From assembly GCA_021018995.1 (NCBI GenBank), contig CM037588.1:39305000-39368999 (forward strand): DNA of 64,000 bases, in the 5' to 3' direction. Under the pieces are notes generated by a model. The model was not told the origin of the DNA, ran no database searches, and worked only from the letters and a program-made list of their open reading frames with translations. The position numbers and the translations under genes were made by a program. Origin of the DNA: Chloranthus sessilifolius. Its lineage: Eukaryota > Streptophyta > Magnoliopsida > Chloranthales > Chloranthaceae. Shown here in pieces: positions 20,144 through 32,224 of this stretch. The number at the start of each line of letters is the position of its first letter. Positions within the stretch are counted from its first letter, which is position 1.

Positions 20144-22531
20144 ATGTCGAGTGAGGAAGAGCATGGCAAGAGGAAGGGCAAGAGGAGGGACCAGAGGTGG
20201 TCTACGGTCCCCGAGGGGAGCAGCTTTTAGTAGTTCAACGCTTTTCGTAGCCTTGGTACGAAATGCTGGGTGAGGCAGCCCATACTGGTCTACTCAGTCA
20301 ATAGTACACCCATATCTCAAATTTCGAGATTGTTGGCAAGGTCATAAAATGAGTTCTATTTTGTAGCCTTGTCCTTTCTTTGTGCGAGCTTGCTTTACCT
20401 ACAGGATCTAACACCTCTTCATCTTGATGCAGGACATGCCGCCAATTATGTTCCATGGAGGTTGGCTTGACCTCTAGCGCCTTTATCGCTATCTCCCTCC
20501 GGTGAAGTTTCTCCTTGCTCAGGCCGGCTTCGGGGATTTCCTTTCATCCCTCGCTATGAGGGGCGACTCGGCCTATGTGAAGGCCCTGATTGAATGTTTT
20601 CGGCCTGAGACCATGAACTTCCACATGGCAATGGCTAAGATGGCTATTACCCCTGTTGATTGGTCGATGATTACAGGGATTAGGATTGGGGGCATGCCGA
20701 TGACCAACCTTTGCATATCAGGCTGGGATGAGGTGGTTCAATTAATCGGGGATTACCCCTCTTCCCAGAGCAAGCATGGCTCTGAGGTCAAATTATCTTG
20801 GCTGGCTAAGTTGTTTGGTGAGCATGAGTTGGTGGATCTGGGCCAGCCGGATGCAGATATCTTCCTTAAGCCTGAGCATGCCTTGATATTAGCTTGCATC
20901 TTGCTCCTCTTCATCTTAGGAAAGACCCTTTTTACAAATGCCAGCGGAGGACGGGTTTCATTGTCCTTGCTTAGCCTCATGGGAAATTGGGACGACATGC
21001 ATCGGTACAACTGGCGTGGGGCCGGATATGTCGTGCTGATGTCTAGCCTGACCCGAGCCTCAGTTGGGAACACAGTTTCTGTCATCGGTTTTGGGCCAGT
21101 GATTGAGGTAACCCCTGACCTTCCCACTTTCCTTGGTTCATTGGCTGGTCATTGATCCTGCATTTGACACATCTTCTACCTTTACTACTTTTTTTAGATT
21201 TGGGGGTACTTGCACTTCCAGCCTGGCCACTCACTCCTTTTCTTTGATGTCTACACATATCTGCTCATGAGTAATTAACACAAGAATTGGTGTAGGGATG
21301 TTGGCATGAAGCATTTAGAGATGGGCGTTAGGTCCCAATTTGACTTGCTGATCCCGAAGCAAGTACGACTATTTCTCTCTTTCTTTCACAGTATTTATTT
21401 TTATGCTACTTTTTTGGCTGATGGGACACTTTTCTGTCTGGGCAGGTCATCTATGACCCTTACATTGGTTCTCACTTCTGGGATCAAGCAACTGTGGGTC
21501 CGTGTCACTTTTTCGTTGACCACTGTGTCATCTTCTTTTATAGGGCCTAGGCTCGGGCATACTACCTAGGACAGAGATTGGTACAATAGTACCGAGACCA
21601 CCTTGCCGTACTGCAGGCTCCTCCTATAGATGTTAGGGTTCCTGAGGGTACTATTGAGAAGCTTTTTGCCAGGTTTCTCCATCATGGGGTCCCCATTGAT
21701 GATCTTCTCATGCTTGAGGGATACCAGCTGTGGTATGAGTCCTTGCCCTATCGGTCCCTTCTGCTGCGTTTTGTACCTAGTGCCAACTTCCTGGCCTTTA
21801 GTGGCCCGTGACCTCAGGTAGTTCCTCTTGTTAGGAAAGCTTCCAATGGTTCTGATTCAATTTTTACCTCTACTGGCTGAAACCCTGCTTCTTTTCATAG
21901 TTCAATCGGGAAGCCGATTCTAACGATGATGATGCGATGGTCGCGAGTCCTGCTGAGGCTACAAGTGTTGGTCCTTTAGACCCCTCTAGCATGGGTGTTT
22001 CTGGAAGCTCAGCCGTTGAGGTTTAGGGGACTTTTAGACACCTCGATGATGCCTTTCTCTTGAGCTTATGTGCCTATGTAGACAAGCGGGCCTGCCTATT
22101 TGCTGAAGTGGTCTGGGTCCCTCCTCCTGAATTGGTTCTTGGGGTAAGTTTCTTTTCTTTTTGTAATTTTGCTTTCCAGAGAAATGCCTATGTTTGCACC
22201 TGTGGCTCCTATAACTGATATTTCCTTTTTCTTTTGTGCAAAACTACGAATCAGCTGTGAATCAGGCTGAGTACAATCGCAATATTGCCAGCCTTCGGGA
22301 TGTGGAGATGGTGAGTGTCATACTGACTAGTTTTGATCATTACCTTACTATCTTTTCTATCAACTGGTCTTGATTGATGGCTTTGGATATGACTTGCAGC
22401 ATGCTCGTGAAAAGGAATCGCTCTCCCTGCTTAGCCGACTCTCTCAGGCGTGGTCTCGGGTGGGGGAGGTTCGGATGTACCATAATAATTCATGCCGTCT
22501 CAAGAAATCAAAGGGTGCTGCCAAGGACTAA
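20144..22531 (+). pseudogene. antisense gene X, copy 2 (plant mobile domain protein, multi-exon)
   Basis: Homologue of the gene at 8054-10414, antisense to Tat-2. ATG at 20144 (MSSEEEHGKRKGKRR) follows a conserved CTCAG. The PMD blocks are ALIECFRPETMNFHMAMAKM, then ITPVDWSMITGIRIGGMPM, LACILLLFILGKTLFTNASG and GAGYVVLMSSLTRASVG. Later blocks match copy 1: HLEMG-RSQFDLLIPKQV, the YQLWYESLPYRSLL segment, an acidic stretch, and a basic end terminating at 22531 like copy 1. Intron-like stretches bounded by GT and AG occupy the same places. This copy is more decayed than copy 1, with a few interruptions. Lengths (2388 and 2361 bp) agree closely. Confidence 0.6.
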
Positions 22532-22984
22532 GCTTTTGCTCTGATTAGACACTTTTGAACTCTTGGGATTTTTCTGCTTTTATTTTGGGAAGATGTATCG
22601 GAGAATATATTTTTAGACAACTTTTTATTTCTTTGAATGAATGTCATTGCTTTGCCCTCTTTGTTGCATGCTCCATCTCTTTCTCCTTTCTCCTTTTTAT
22701 TGTCGTATATTGGCTCTCTTTTGCAAGATGGACCCAATTTAAAAAGAATGGCCTTGGGGCCATGCACTTGGTTAACATTTGGCCACCATTTTTATGTATG
22801 TGCGGATTTTTCCTGCATAGAAAATCATATGTAAGTTGGATGTGGCTCAAAAATTTTGTACCTTTACATAAGGGCTAGTGTACTTTTTAAGAAAATGACA
22901 GGAAATGCAGGTGGGTTGTCAAGGGGATTAGCAAAATGATCTCCCCTACACTCACTTTTCCTCCTTGGATGGCAAGAATGGTCT
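22532..22984 (+). other. spacer between genes X and Y in Tat-2
   Basis: About 450 bases, T-rich, with no gene. It corresponds to the shorter X-Y spacer of Tat-1 (7661-8053). It leads into palindrome array P4. Confidence 0.5.
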
Positions 22985-23149
22985 AGCATGTGTAATACAC
23001 ACGCCAGAGCAATTCTGGGAGAAAGCGGCTTGGCGTGTGTAATACGCACTCTAGAGCAAATCTAAAAATATGTGGCTTGGTGTGTGTAATACACGTGCCA
23101 AAGAAATTCTGGGAAAATTTGCTCTATAGTGTTTAATACACACGCCAGG
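22985..23149. repeat. palindromic repeat array P4 (4 units), upstream of gene Y copy 2
   Basis: Palindromes at 22985-23006, 23031-23055, 23075-23101 and 23125-23149, spaced 46-50 bp. Arms are of the TGGCGTGTGTA and TACACACGCCA type. Spacers share GAGCAATTCTGGGA and GGCTTGG. The array ends about 160 bp upstream of the Y start codon at 23311. Confidence 0.85.
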
Positions 23150-23310
23150 TGCCATTAGGGGAAAGTGGGGCTTTTTATGCCCGAGAATGCATTCTTTTCT
23201 CCTTTTGATTTTGACTTGACATTTTTTGCTGCCCTTTTTTCTTTGGCTTACCCAAGGGTGGGTCCAACGTCCTACATTGAATTGTATCTCGGGAACATCT
23301 CTGTATGACA

Positions 23311-24829
23311 ATGGACCCGCTTTTTGACCCCGCCTCCCGTGGGGGCCGGGACCACTATACTTCCCTCTTTGGGCATGGGGCCCAGTTTTCTAAAGAAGTG
23401 GCTTGAGAGCTTGAATGAGAGCAAGCTCGCGGGTTTGGATCGGCTTGGATTGGCCCATCTCTTGTCTTTCCTTGAAGTTCCTCCACTTTGGGATTTCGTT
23501 TATGCAACGGCTTCATCTTGGAAAGTTGATACCCATGTCTTCCATTTTGGGAATTGTGAGTGAGCTCCTATTCTCGAGGAGCACTCCAATCTATCGGGTA
23601 TGAAGTTGCATAGAGACCTTAACAGAGTACTGCTGAAATCGGGTTATGTTAAAGCCATCCAGATCACCTTGGGCTTAAAGAAAAATGATTATGAGAAAAG
23701 TCTCATCGGCGGGCCGACCAGGTGTTCGGTGAAATTCATGAGAGAACTTTTTGGAGAGGAAAGCCTACGAAAATTATCGATAAAAAATTCTCATAATGTG
23801 AAGGCCATGGCCCTTTACCTCATCTCTAAGATTCTTTTCTACACTGGGGGAGAGAGTTTCTCACTTGCACTCTGCGACATCTTGGCAGAATTAGAGGGAG
23901 GCCGCTCTGCGATGCATATGGTGCTGGCAGAGCTTTATCGCTGCCTTGATGCCTTCACTCTGGGCAAGGTGGAGGGCCTTCAGGGATGTCCTATCTTGCT
24001 CCAAATTTGGCTTGGGGAGCATCTTGCTATCTTGGAACCCGTGCCCCACTTCTATGTTGCTCGTGGTGAGGTGGCCCACTATTTTTTAGGTAGATGCCTC
24101 ATGCTTTCACGAGGGGATATACAAGGGCTGAAGCTTTGGCTAGCTGAAGCCAAGTTGGTGCGGAAGCTTCCTTGGTTAGACAGGGCTTTCCTAGTGGTTT
24201 GTTCCAGAGATCATGAGGGCATCACTCTCCTTGGTTTGACCGGTAGCACTTACTATTTCCCATTTCGGGTGCTACACCAGTGTGGTTGCTCTCGGCAGGT
24301 GCCTTGTGTGACAAAGCCACCCCTGTATGACTTAATTTTCTCTCGGGGGTCCTCTAGGGATATGGATAGGATAGCTGCCCTCTGGGAAACACGTCAGTCA
24401 ACATTCATGTGCGATCTAGAGCAGGAGAATTTGGTCTTGTCCTCCCCAGAGTATGAGGCTCGACTACTGTCCGAGATGTCTCCTGCTTGTCACCTGGATC
24501 AGGCAGAGAGCAGTGATGTATGGGGGCCTTTGCCGAGGAAGGAGTCGATGCTTCAGAACCGTATTGAGCTACTTATTGACGAGAAGTGGATCCTGCATGA
24601 GAATTTAGAGAAACAAACGGTTATAGCATAAGTAGCAGAAGTTAGAGCTGATGTAGCTGAGTGTGAGGTCCTTCGTCTGGAAGGATCCTTGAGTGACGCT
24701 CTGGGTGCTACTGATACTTCCTGAAAATGGTATAGGAGTCTTCATGGCCGCTGGATGACAGAGCAGGATGTACGGGAGGATGCTTTACGTGCAGAGATCC
24801 ATGTCCTAAAGCACGAGTTGGGTCATTGA
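23311..24829 (+). pseudogene. antisense gene Y, copy 2 (PMD-like protein with C-terminal coiled coil)
   Basis: Homologue of the gene at 5900-7409. It starts ATGGACCCGC at 23311 like copy 1. Central segment 23600-24480: GGPTRCSVKFMRELFGEESL, KAMALYLISKILFYTGGESF, then HMVLAELYRCLDA and LLQIWLGEHLAILEPVPHF. The last two resemble the C-terminal part of PMD proteins, where a Leu-Tyr-Arg helix precedes a Leu-Gln-hydrophobic-Trp segment. C-terminal coiled coil: NRIELLIDEKWILHENLEKQ, with further heptads to a stop at 24829. The 343-residue reading at 23600-24631 is the longest open part. A few interruptions elsewhere. Function unknown. Confidence 0.6.
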
Positions 24830-26430
24830 TTCCCTCCTGCACATACTTTTTGCATAGATCAGATTACCACACGAAGGGGCATAAGAATCCCTACCAGATT
24901 TTTTTTGGGTATATATACTTTCTTTATGTTTTTGTTGTTTTTGCTTTTTATAAAAAAGGAAAGGGGGCAAGACATCACACCGATTATTTTTTGGGAGAAG
25001 TGGTGTAAGCAAAGTACAGACTTGTAAATAGAAAAGGGAAACCTATTATCTTACAAAAATTTTATCTTTTCGCCATTTTTTGTAAAATGGGGGGATTGTG
25101 CTGATTATTCCTTTGGAGGTGTGGTACATACAGTGCCAGCCTAAAATGGGAAAGGAAAATTTATTATCTTTTGCAAATGTGGTCTTTTCGGTCATCAAAC
25201 CAATCATCCCGGAGTGGGGGGTGCACAGTGCTGACCTTAAAATGGGAAAGGAAAATTTATTATCTTTTGCGAATGACATTTTTGTTATTTTATTTATGCC
25301 TTAGGCGCGAGGGGATGTAGCGGGTTCAAATTTGAGTATAGTCGAACCCGTTCAAGGTCAGACTTGGGTGAGGTCCAGAATGCCCATCCCCTTGGATTGA
25401 ATCAACCTTTTAATTTTGCCTCGGGTCATGCGTTTGATGGTGCGATTGTAATGATATGCTTGGCCGAAACTTGTTTTGAGTAAATATGAGTGGCCCAGGG
25501 GGATCAGATGGATCAGGGTTGTAACCGAGGGAGTAACTGATGACTCTCACCTTCTCTGCTCTTTTTTACAACATTTTTACTCATAGCGCCCAAAACGGGT
25601 TTTCGCTATGCCCATTGTTGCCCTCTTTTTTACCCATAGCGCCCTTTCAGGTTTTCACTACATCCATGGGTATGCATTTTTACCCCAGGCGCCCTTTCAG
25701 GTTTTCACCTGGTCTGCACAAGCTCGCTGTTTTTATCCATAGCGTCCTTTCAGGTTTTCACTATGTCCATTTTACTTTGAGCTTGTATATTTTGATTTTG
25801 ATTTACTTTTCTTCTTTATTTTCTCAAAGACCACGACATCGACGTCGATTCCATCATAGCCGGCTGGATGGAGTTCTTTTGTCGTCTCTGAGCTTGGCTT
25901 GCGCTGACTCAATGGATACTATGACTGCTTGTAGACCTTAAAGAGGGCTTTTTCTTAGAACGTATCGTTACCATGGGATAGTTTAGGAATTTTAAAGGTA
26001 TTCTGGGTTTTTAAATGTTTCCTTGATTGGATTCCAACTGCTATAATACACTTCTTCCTTGGGGGATTTGGACTGTACATACCCCACTTTTCATTTTTCT
26101 GTATATATATATATATATTTTGCTTAACCTTTTTGGGATTTTGCTTTTATGATTTTTTTTGGATTTTAATGGTAACTCTTTTTCTCTTTTTTTTTTTCTT
26201 TTGGTTGGTATATACTTTTTCTTTTTCTGTGGAGGGGGTAATGAAAGAAAAGGACATTGGCTCAAGATAGGGTAGCAAAGGATATAAGTGTTCAGAGAAT
26301 ACTTTTTGGGTACTTGGCTTTGAAATGATGACCTCTTTTTGAAGTATCCTTAAGCAGTCATGCATCACTTTTTATCAGTACTTACCATACTGTGGGAGAC
26401 TTAGGAATAGAATCGTCAAACATACCCATC
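24830..26430 (-). other. Tat-2 3' region: low complexity and repeats, no gene
   Basis: Counterpart of 4301-5865 in Tat-1. It contains a module GGGAAAGGAAAATTTATTATC at 25147 and 25241 (94 bp apart), with a partial third near 25033, then the 50-bp tandem array, a (TA)n tract at 26103-26118 and pyrimidine-rich runs. Predicted peptides are low-complexity artefacts. Confidence 0.65.
25567..25770 (-). repeat. 50-bp tandem array, four units, Tat-2
   Basis: Reverse-complement counterpart of the array at 5011-5205. Plus-strand units read TACCCATAGCGCC, CTTTCAGGTTTTCACTA and similar, with ends at about 25605, 25660, 25710 and 25765. Unit spacing is again about 50 bp. Confidence 0.9.
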
Positions 26431-27480
26431 GTTGATTGGCTCAGGAAAGTGATATTCGTCCATGGTGGCGAGGCGGATAGCGTATCTCGAGAGTACTTCT
26501 CGGATGACATAAGGTCCCTCCTAGGTGAGCTTGAATTTTCCTCTTAGATTGGCGTGAAGAGACGGGAAGATTTTCTTGGGTACAATGTCACCCACCTTCA
26601 GATCTCGAACGCTAACACGCTTGTTGTAGGAGCATGCGATTCGCCCTTGGTAAACTTGAGTGTGACACAAAACCAGGAGCCTTTTCTCGTCTAATAAGTT
26701 TAGCTGCTCAAAGCGGGATCTCTCCTTTTTTGTTTTAGGTAAATTAAACTCCATGAGAATGTGGAGCGAAGGTACTTCAACTTCAACTGGCAACACGGCC
26801 TTAGTTCCATACACAAGGGAAAATGGCGTTGCCCCTATAGCGGTACGGATCGATGTTCGATAGGCCCATAGTGCAAAGGTTAGCATTTCACTCTAATCTT
26901 AGTAAGTGACGACCATCTTCTTAAGGATTTAGATGACTGTCTTATTAGATACTTCGACGGATCTGTTCGTTTGTGGTCGATAAGGTGACGAGTGATGGTG
27001 TTTGATCTTGTACTACTCACAGAAGGCCCTAATGAGCTTTTTTGCAAAGTTAGTGTCATTGTCCGTAATGATGTCCTTGGGTACACCGAATCGGCAAATG
27101 ATATTATTCTTGATGAACTTCTTGACATGACTGACTGTGATATTTGTATAGGATTCCGCATTTACCCATTTGGTGAAGTACTCAATAGCGACCAGGATGA
27201 ACTGATGTCCAGTGGAGGCCTTCGGATTTACTCTTTCGACGACATCGAGGCCCCAAGTGGTGAATGGCCAAGGAGTGGTCATGTTGTGTAGATCTATGGC
27301 CAAAGCATGTATCAAACTGGAGTGTTCTTATCATTTGTAGTACTTCTGAATCTGCTTGCAACAATCAGATTCCATGGTAGTTCAGAAATATCCTTGCTGT
27401 AGGATCTTCTTAGCGAGCATGTGTCCATTGACGTAGGCCCCGCATACTCCCTCATGGATCTCTTTCATAATGTTGGCTGC
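26431..27480 (-). pseudogene. Tat-2 integrase
   Basis: Minus-strand integrase: zinc-finger region (GVCGAYVNGHMLAKKIL, near 27450), catalytic core WGLDVVERVNP, FTKWVNA, DIITDNDTNFAKK (27315-27013), then RTAIGATPFSLVYGTKAVLP (26880-26790) and a C-terminal segment to about 26440. Closely similar to Tat-1 integrase at 3114-4300. Interrupted fossil. Confidence 0.85.
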
Positions 27481-28440
27481 GTCGCCCTCAGTTAGACATC
27501 GGAGAAGGATATTATTATATGACCACTTGTAGAGGCACTCACTGCAGATGACGTAATTGGCCGCTAAACATTGGATGGTCTGCCTGTCTGTCTTGGATGT
27601 ACCCTCTGGGAAGGCTCGAGTCTCAAGGAAATTCTTGATATTTGAGAACCATGGAGGCTCATCATCTAACCTTGTGGGTTCCTCAATCTGGAGGCAGAAG
27701 GCTGGCTCACTCCTCTGGTCAATCATGATCGTCTTCATCTTGACACCATATGGAATTTCGACCATTGATGCCAACGTTGCTAGTGCATCGGCAAAGCGAT
27801 TTCTCCCTCTCAAGACATAAGAGAAAGTAATATCATCGACACATGCTATTAGGTCCTTAAGATGCTCATGGTAGGGGATCAACTTTTCATCCTTCGTCTT
27901 CCAATATCCATTTGCCTGACATATGATCAATTGTGAGTCGCCAAACACCCTGAGATGAGTTACTTTCAGGTCAAGTGCTGCTTAAAGGCCTACTACGCAT
28001 GCCTCATATTCGGCCATGTTATTTGTGCATGGGAAGTTGAGCTTGATGGATACTGGTACGTGAGATCCTTTTGGTGATATCAGAATAGCGCTGAATCCTT
28101 GACCCTTGACATTCGCTGCTCCGTCAAAGTGCATTACCCAAGATTCCTCTGCCTCTGCCGTATCATCTTATGTCATGAACAAGATGTCCTCATATGGGAA
28201 TTCAGTTCTCAAAGGCTCATAATCAGGTAAAGAGTTCTCGACGAGAGGATCGACAAGTGCCTGCCCCTTGATCGACTTTTGTGTGAAATATGCGATGTCA
28301 AATTCAGATAGGAGAAGTTGCCAGCATGCAATTCGGCCAATGAGAGCCAACTTCTCGAATAGGTATTTCAATGGATCCATTTGTGCTAGGAGTAGAATAG
28401 ATTGAGATAGCATGTAGTGGCAAAGCCTCTGGGTATCCCA
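27481..28440 (-). pseudogene. Tat-2 RNase H region (two domains)
   Basis: The second, archaeal-type RNase H of the Tat lineage is seen as FGDSQLIICQANG, LIPYHEHLKDLI and RNRFADALATLASMVEIPYG on the minus strand between 27948 and 27750, preceded by a degraded N-terminal part (28140-27950). The first RNase H ends near 28413 with DPLKYLFEKLALIGRIACWQ and the linker QKSIKGQALVDPLVEN. Fossil, same order as Tat-1. Confidence 0.8.
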
Positions 28441-29410
28441 TACAAGAGCAAGGCATGCTTCCCGGGTTCGGGTGGCACCAAAATGGTGGGTTGAGGAGGT
28501 AACCTTTAATCTTATTAAATGTTGCCTGACAGTTGTGATTCCATTTGACTAGCGAATCCTTTCTTTGTAGTTTAAAGATTGGTGTGCAAATAGGAGTTAG
28601 CTGTGCAATAAAATAACTGATGTACTGTATTTTGCCTAAGATGCCTCTGACTTTTTTCTCTGTAGATGGCGGTGGCATTTTGACGATGGCTTTTACCTTG
28701 ATTGGGTCAACCTCGATGCCTCTTCTGCTAATGATGAAGCCCAGTAGTTTTCTTGACATGCAATCGAATGCACACTTCTGAGGGTTTAGGTGCAACCTAT
28801 ATTTCCTCAACCGCTCAAATAATTTTTGGAGATTTACGAAATGGACACCTCATTCTGGTGACTTGGCGATCATGTTGTTGACGTACACTTCTATTTCTCG
28901 GTGCATCATGACATGGAATAGTGCCGTCATAGCTCTTTGATGTGTTGCACCGGCATTCTTCAACCCGAATGGCATGACACGGTAGCAAAAAGTTCCCTAT
29001 GGTGTGATGAACGATGTCTTCTCTCAGTTTGCTTTTGCCATCTGGATCTGATTGTATGCAGAAAATCCATCCATAAATGAGAGCATCCCATGCCTGGCAG
29101 TGTTATTGACCAAGATATCGATGTGTGACAACGAGAAGTCGTCTTTCAAGCTTACTTTATTCAAATTTCTGAAGTCGATGCACATGTGAACCTTTCCATC
29201 TTTATTTGGTATAGGGATGATATTGGCTAGCCATTACGGGTACTTGGAGACCATGAGAAACCCTGCGTCATACTGCTTGATGACCTCATCCTTCACTTTC
29301 AGCATCCATTCTGGCCTAAGGCATCTCAACTTCTACTTCACCGCATTGACATCTGGATATAGCAGCTCATGCTCGACCAAATCAGTATCCAAACCAGGAA
29401 TATCCTCATA
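28441..29410 (-). pseudogene. Tat-2 reverse transcriptase
   Basis: Minus-strand RT. The connection block KLLGFIISRRGIEVDPIKVK is at about 28750-28690, and upstream pieces in other frames cover the FMDGFSAYNQI, VMPFGLKNAGATHQ and NLNKVSLKDDF regions between 28810 and 29190. Same arrangement as Tat-1 at 901-2040. An interrupted fossil, more decayed than Tat-1. Confidence 0.75.
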
Positions 29411-29848
29411 CTACCATGCAAAGATGTCTTGGTATGATCGAAGGAAATCAATCATGCTTTTTCTTTCCTCGAGAGATAGCGACGTTCCGTTCTTGATATC
29501 CATTACTTGGAATGGTATGGAAAAGGTCATTGGCCCAATTACGAGCTCAAGGTCAGCGTTGCCTATTATCTCTCTTCTTGTATTGTCAAAACCTCTGGCG
29601 ATGGTTTTTGTCGGTCTCAACATAATTGAATCTACCCCTATTTTGGTAGCGGTTCTCAGAGGACACACATTTAAAGCAGACCCATTGTCGATCAACACTA
29701 ATGAGATTATCATATTTTCAGCCTCTACAGTGATATTGAGGGATTTAAAATGATTATTTTCCTCCTCCGATAAATCAGCATCCGAAAAAGAGATGGCATT
29801 GGGAGCCATCACTTGCCCGATTATCTGCCTGACCTCATCTAGGCTCAC
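29411..29848 (-). pseudogene. Tat-2 aspartic protease region
   Basis: Minus-strand reading with LVLIDNGSALNVCPLRTATK (about 29700-29640), the Tat-type aspartic protease motif with the active-site Asp in an IDNGSA context, followed by IARGFDNTRREIIGNADLEL. This is the usual flap and second-half segment of retroelement proteases. The reading ends in the RT entry segment MIDFLRSYQDIFAW. Confidence 0.75.
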
Positions 29849-32219
29849 TTGGAGAGATACATGTGCAGTTTTAACGCCCCCATCAAAGCTTGGAAATGAA
29901 GCGGGGATGTCATTAATAGATCTCAGACTGTGATATGGGCCGAAATTCTCCTGAGCTGGGTTTCAACTATGTGCTCTCGGCTCATTTTCTCAAATGGGTT
30001 TACCACAGTGGTATCCTTCTTTCCCTCTGGTTGAGTTGGCACTGGTATTGGTGCGTCTGGTTGTTTAGAAATCTTTCCTGACCTGGTGACAAAATCCATT
30101 GCCCCCTCCTTGCTGCTGTCGGCATTAATATTTGTTTGATTATAACTGAGTGGGACTTGATGGGGATCGTAAGTTAGTCCTGAGATTTGGAACGGGGCGA
30201 AAGGGGGTATCGGAGATGCCTATGCCAATGGATTGGGATGGACGAGGATCATGTGGTTAACCTCTAGAAGGGTGGAGAAGGTGGGCCAAGTGGGGTTGGC
30301 GAGGATTACGGATGACTGAATTGGGGGTGATGTGATGGGGGTGGGCCATTGATAACTAATGGGTGATGGAGGGGGATGGGGAACACAACCAGTTAGTGGG
30401 TAGTTGTTAGTGGGTAGTTGGCGGGGGTGGTGGTGTATGGTTGGTAGGAATTGATTTGGACATAGTTGACAGGAGCTGGCGATGGGAAATATACCCTAAG
30501 ATCTAAGGGTTCCGCTTGTGGTGTGGGGTTTGGAAAGTAATCGGCCAGATTCAAGGGTTCAATCACCCCGATACTTCTATCTTCTCGGCCTCTCTGCCAT
30601 AGTGCTATGAAATCTTCCTGGGCATGGATATAATCTAATGAATCAAACTCCTCGTCATCCTCCTCTACGATGCCGGTAGTTTTTCTCGAACTTGCCCCTC
30701 CTGGTGGGTGCGGGGATAGCGATACCTGGTGAATGTTGGCATATTGGTTTGCTTGGGGATGTGCAGGAGGGATGATTTTACCGGCCTCTATTAAGTCTTG
30801 TATTGTATGTTTCAAAGGGAAACAATGATCAGTTGGGTGACCCGATCCCTGATGGAAGTTACAATGGGTGTGAGGGTCATAATTTCTCGGGATCGGATTC
30901 GATGGCGGTCGTGGCTGGAGTGCTGTCACCAGACCCTTTTCAATTAACAATGGCAACAGAATATTCAATGACTTCCCTCAGGTGTGAAGAGTCGATCAAA
31001 ATGGGCTTTTCTTTGTTCCAGGATCATCTGTGCTCCGTGGCCATTTTCGATTCTCTCCAGCGGCTCACTTCTGGGTGGGGTTGGCTCAGCTGCCCTAAAT
31101 TAGAATTAGGGCGTGATGATAATGGGTCGCATATTGCCAACTGTCTGCACATCTGCCCCGATTCTTCTTTAATTTCTCTGATCGGTGAACCTTCAAACCC
31201 CGCTATTTGCAATTTTATTCAAATGCCCTTCTCTTATCTCATCGTCACAGTGATTGGCGTTCCTAACCAAATCAACAAAGCTGGACTATTGTTGGTATGC
31301 CAAGAAGTCTGAGATGACTGGTAAGGTGTTCTTTGATATCATTTCAACCTGCTCATCATCAGGTATTCTGTTTCAGACTTGAGAGGCCAGCGCCCTCCAT
31401 CGCCCAAGGTAATCACTAAATGCTTCGTCGAGCTTCTGCTTTAATCGGGCTAGATCAGACTTGCACGCTTCTATGTCGATGTTATAGACATATTATTTTT
31501 GAAAAAAATGCATAAGGCCTTTCCACGTTTTGATCATGGAAGGTTCAAGTGATGTGAAGCACCTTAAAGTTGGACCCGTAAGGCTCTTTTGAAAGACCTT
31601 TATGAGCAAACGCTCATCTCCCCTGTATTGGCACATGTCCCCACAGAAGGACTTGAGATGGGCAATGGGGTTACCCGTGCTATTATATTTATCGAAGACT
31701 GGCACTTTGAATTTCAAGGGACTTCAGAGAACAGACATAAATCAGAAAAGTCCATTGCGTGGATCTCAGCTCCACCCATGTTAATCAATTGTCTCTGAAT
31801 CTTGTCCAATTGTTCTCTCAACTGCTCAGATTCTTTGGACGGGGGTACTGTTCTTTTGAAGGTCGGTCTCCATTCACTTTGTGCTACCGGGGGGTTGATG
31901 ATTGCGGGTGGTGGGGGATTATAGCTGGTGAATGCCCTGGCATAAGCTCCACTGTTCCTGATCTCATCTTCCTCATATTATGGGTCTTCGTAGAATGGGG
32001 GAAGGGTGAGATTTTCCTGTTAGTGTTGAGTAGTTTGATGGGGTACTGGGTGGGACCATGGCACATGGGGGGAGTTTGGCGGGGTGTTATGGTGAGCCAA
32101 AGTTGGGTTTTGGGTTGGGGCTTGATGAGTCCATTATGCTTGGAGGGACATTTTGGGATGGCCTGGAGCTGCAGGAGGATGGGTGAGTTAGGGTTGATGA
32201 ACAGTGTGAGATAGGCTCC
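29849..32219 (-). pseudogene. Tat-2 gag, C-terminal part
   Basis: Minus-strand gag pieces. KVPVFDKYNSTGNPIAHLKS and LTGPTLRCFTSLEPSMIKTW (31717-31510) belong to the retrotransposon gag domain. CNFHQGSGHPTDHCFPLKHT (30880-30820) is the Tat-type zinc-binding C-terminal motif, followed by IQDLIEAGKI. A proline-rich linker follows. The N-terminal part of gag continues on the far side of Athila-A (45798-46976). Fossil. Confidence 0.75.
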
Positions 32220-32224
32220 TGTAT
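32220..32224 (+). repeat. target site duplication of Athila-A, left copy
   Basis: TGTAT directly before the LTR start at 32225, identical to 45793-45797 directly after the other LTR. A 5-bp duplication is normal for Ty3/gypsy integrase. Confidence 0.9.

Noticed and set aside
19672-20230. Plus-strand hydrophobic ORFs (membrane proteins)
   Set aside because: They are translations of T-rich and (AT)n runs; only the last part is the true first block of gene X.
22985-23149. CRISPR-like array (palindromic repeats every 46-50 bp)
   Set aside because: The spacers are themselves repeated and similar, the arrays have only 2-4 units, and the surroundings are plant retrotransposon sequence without cas-like genes.
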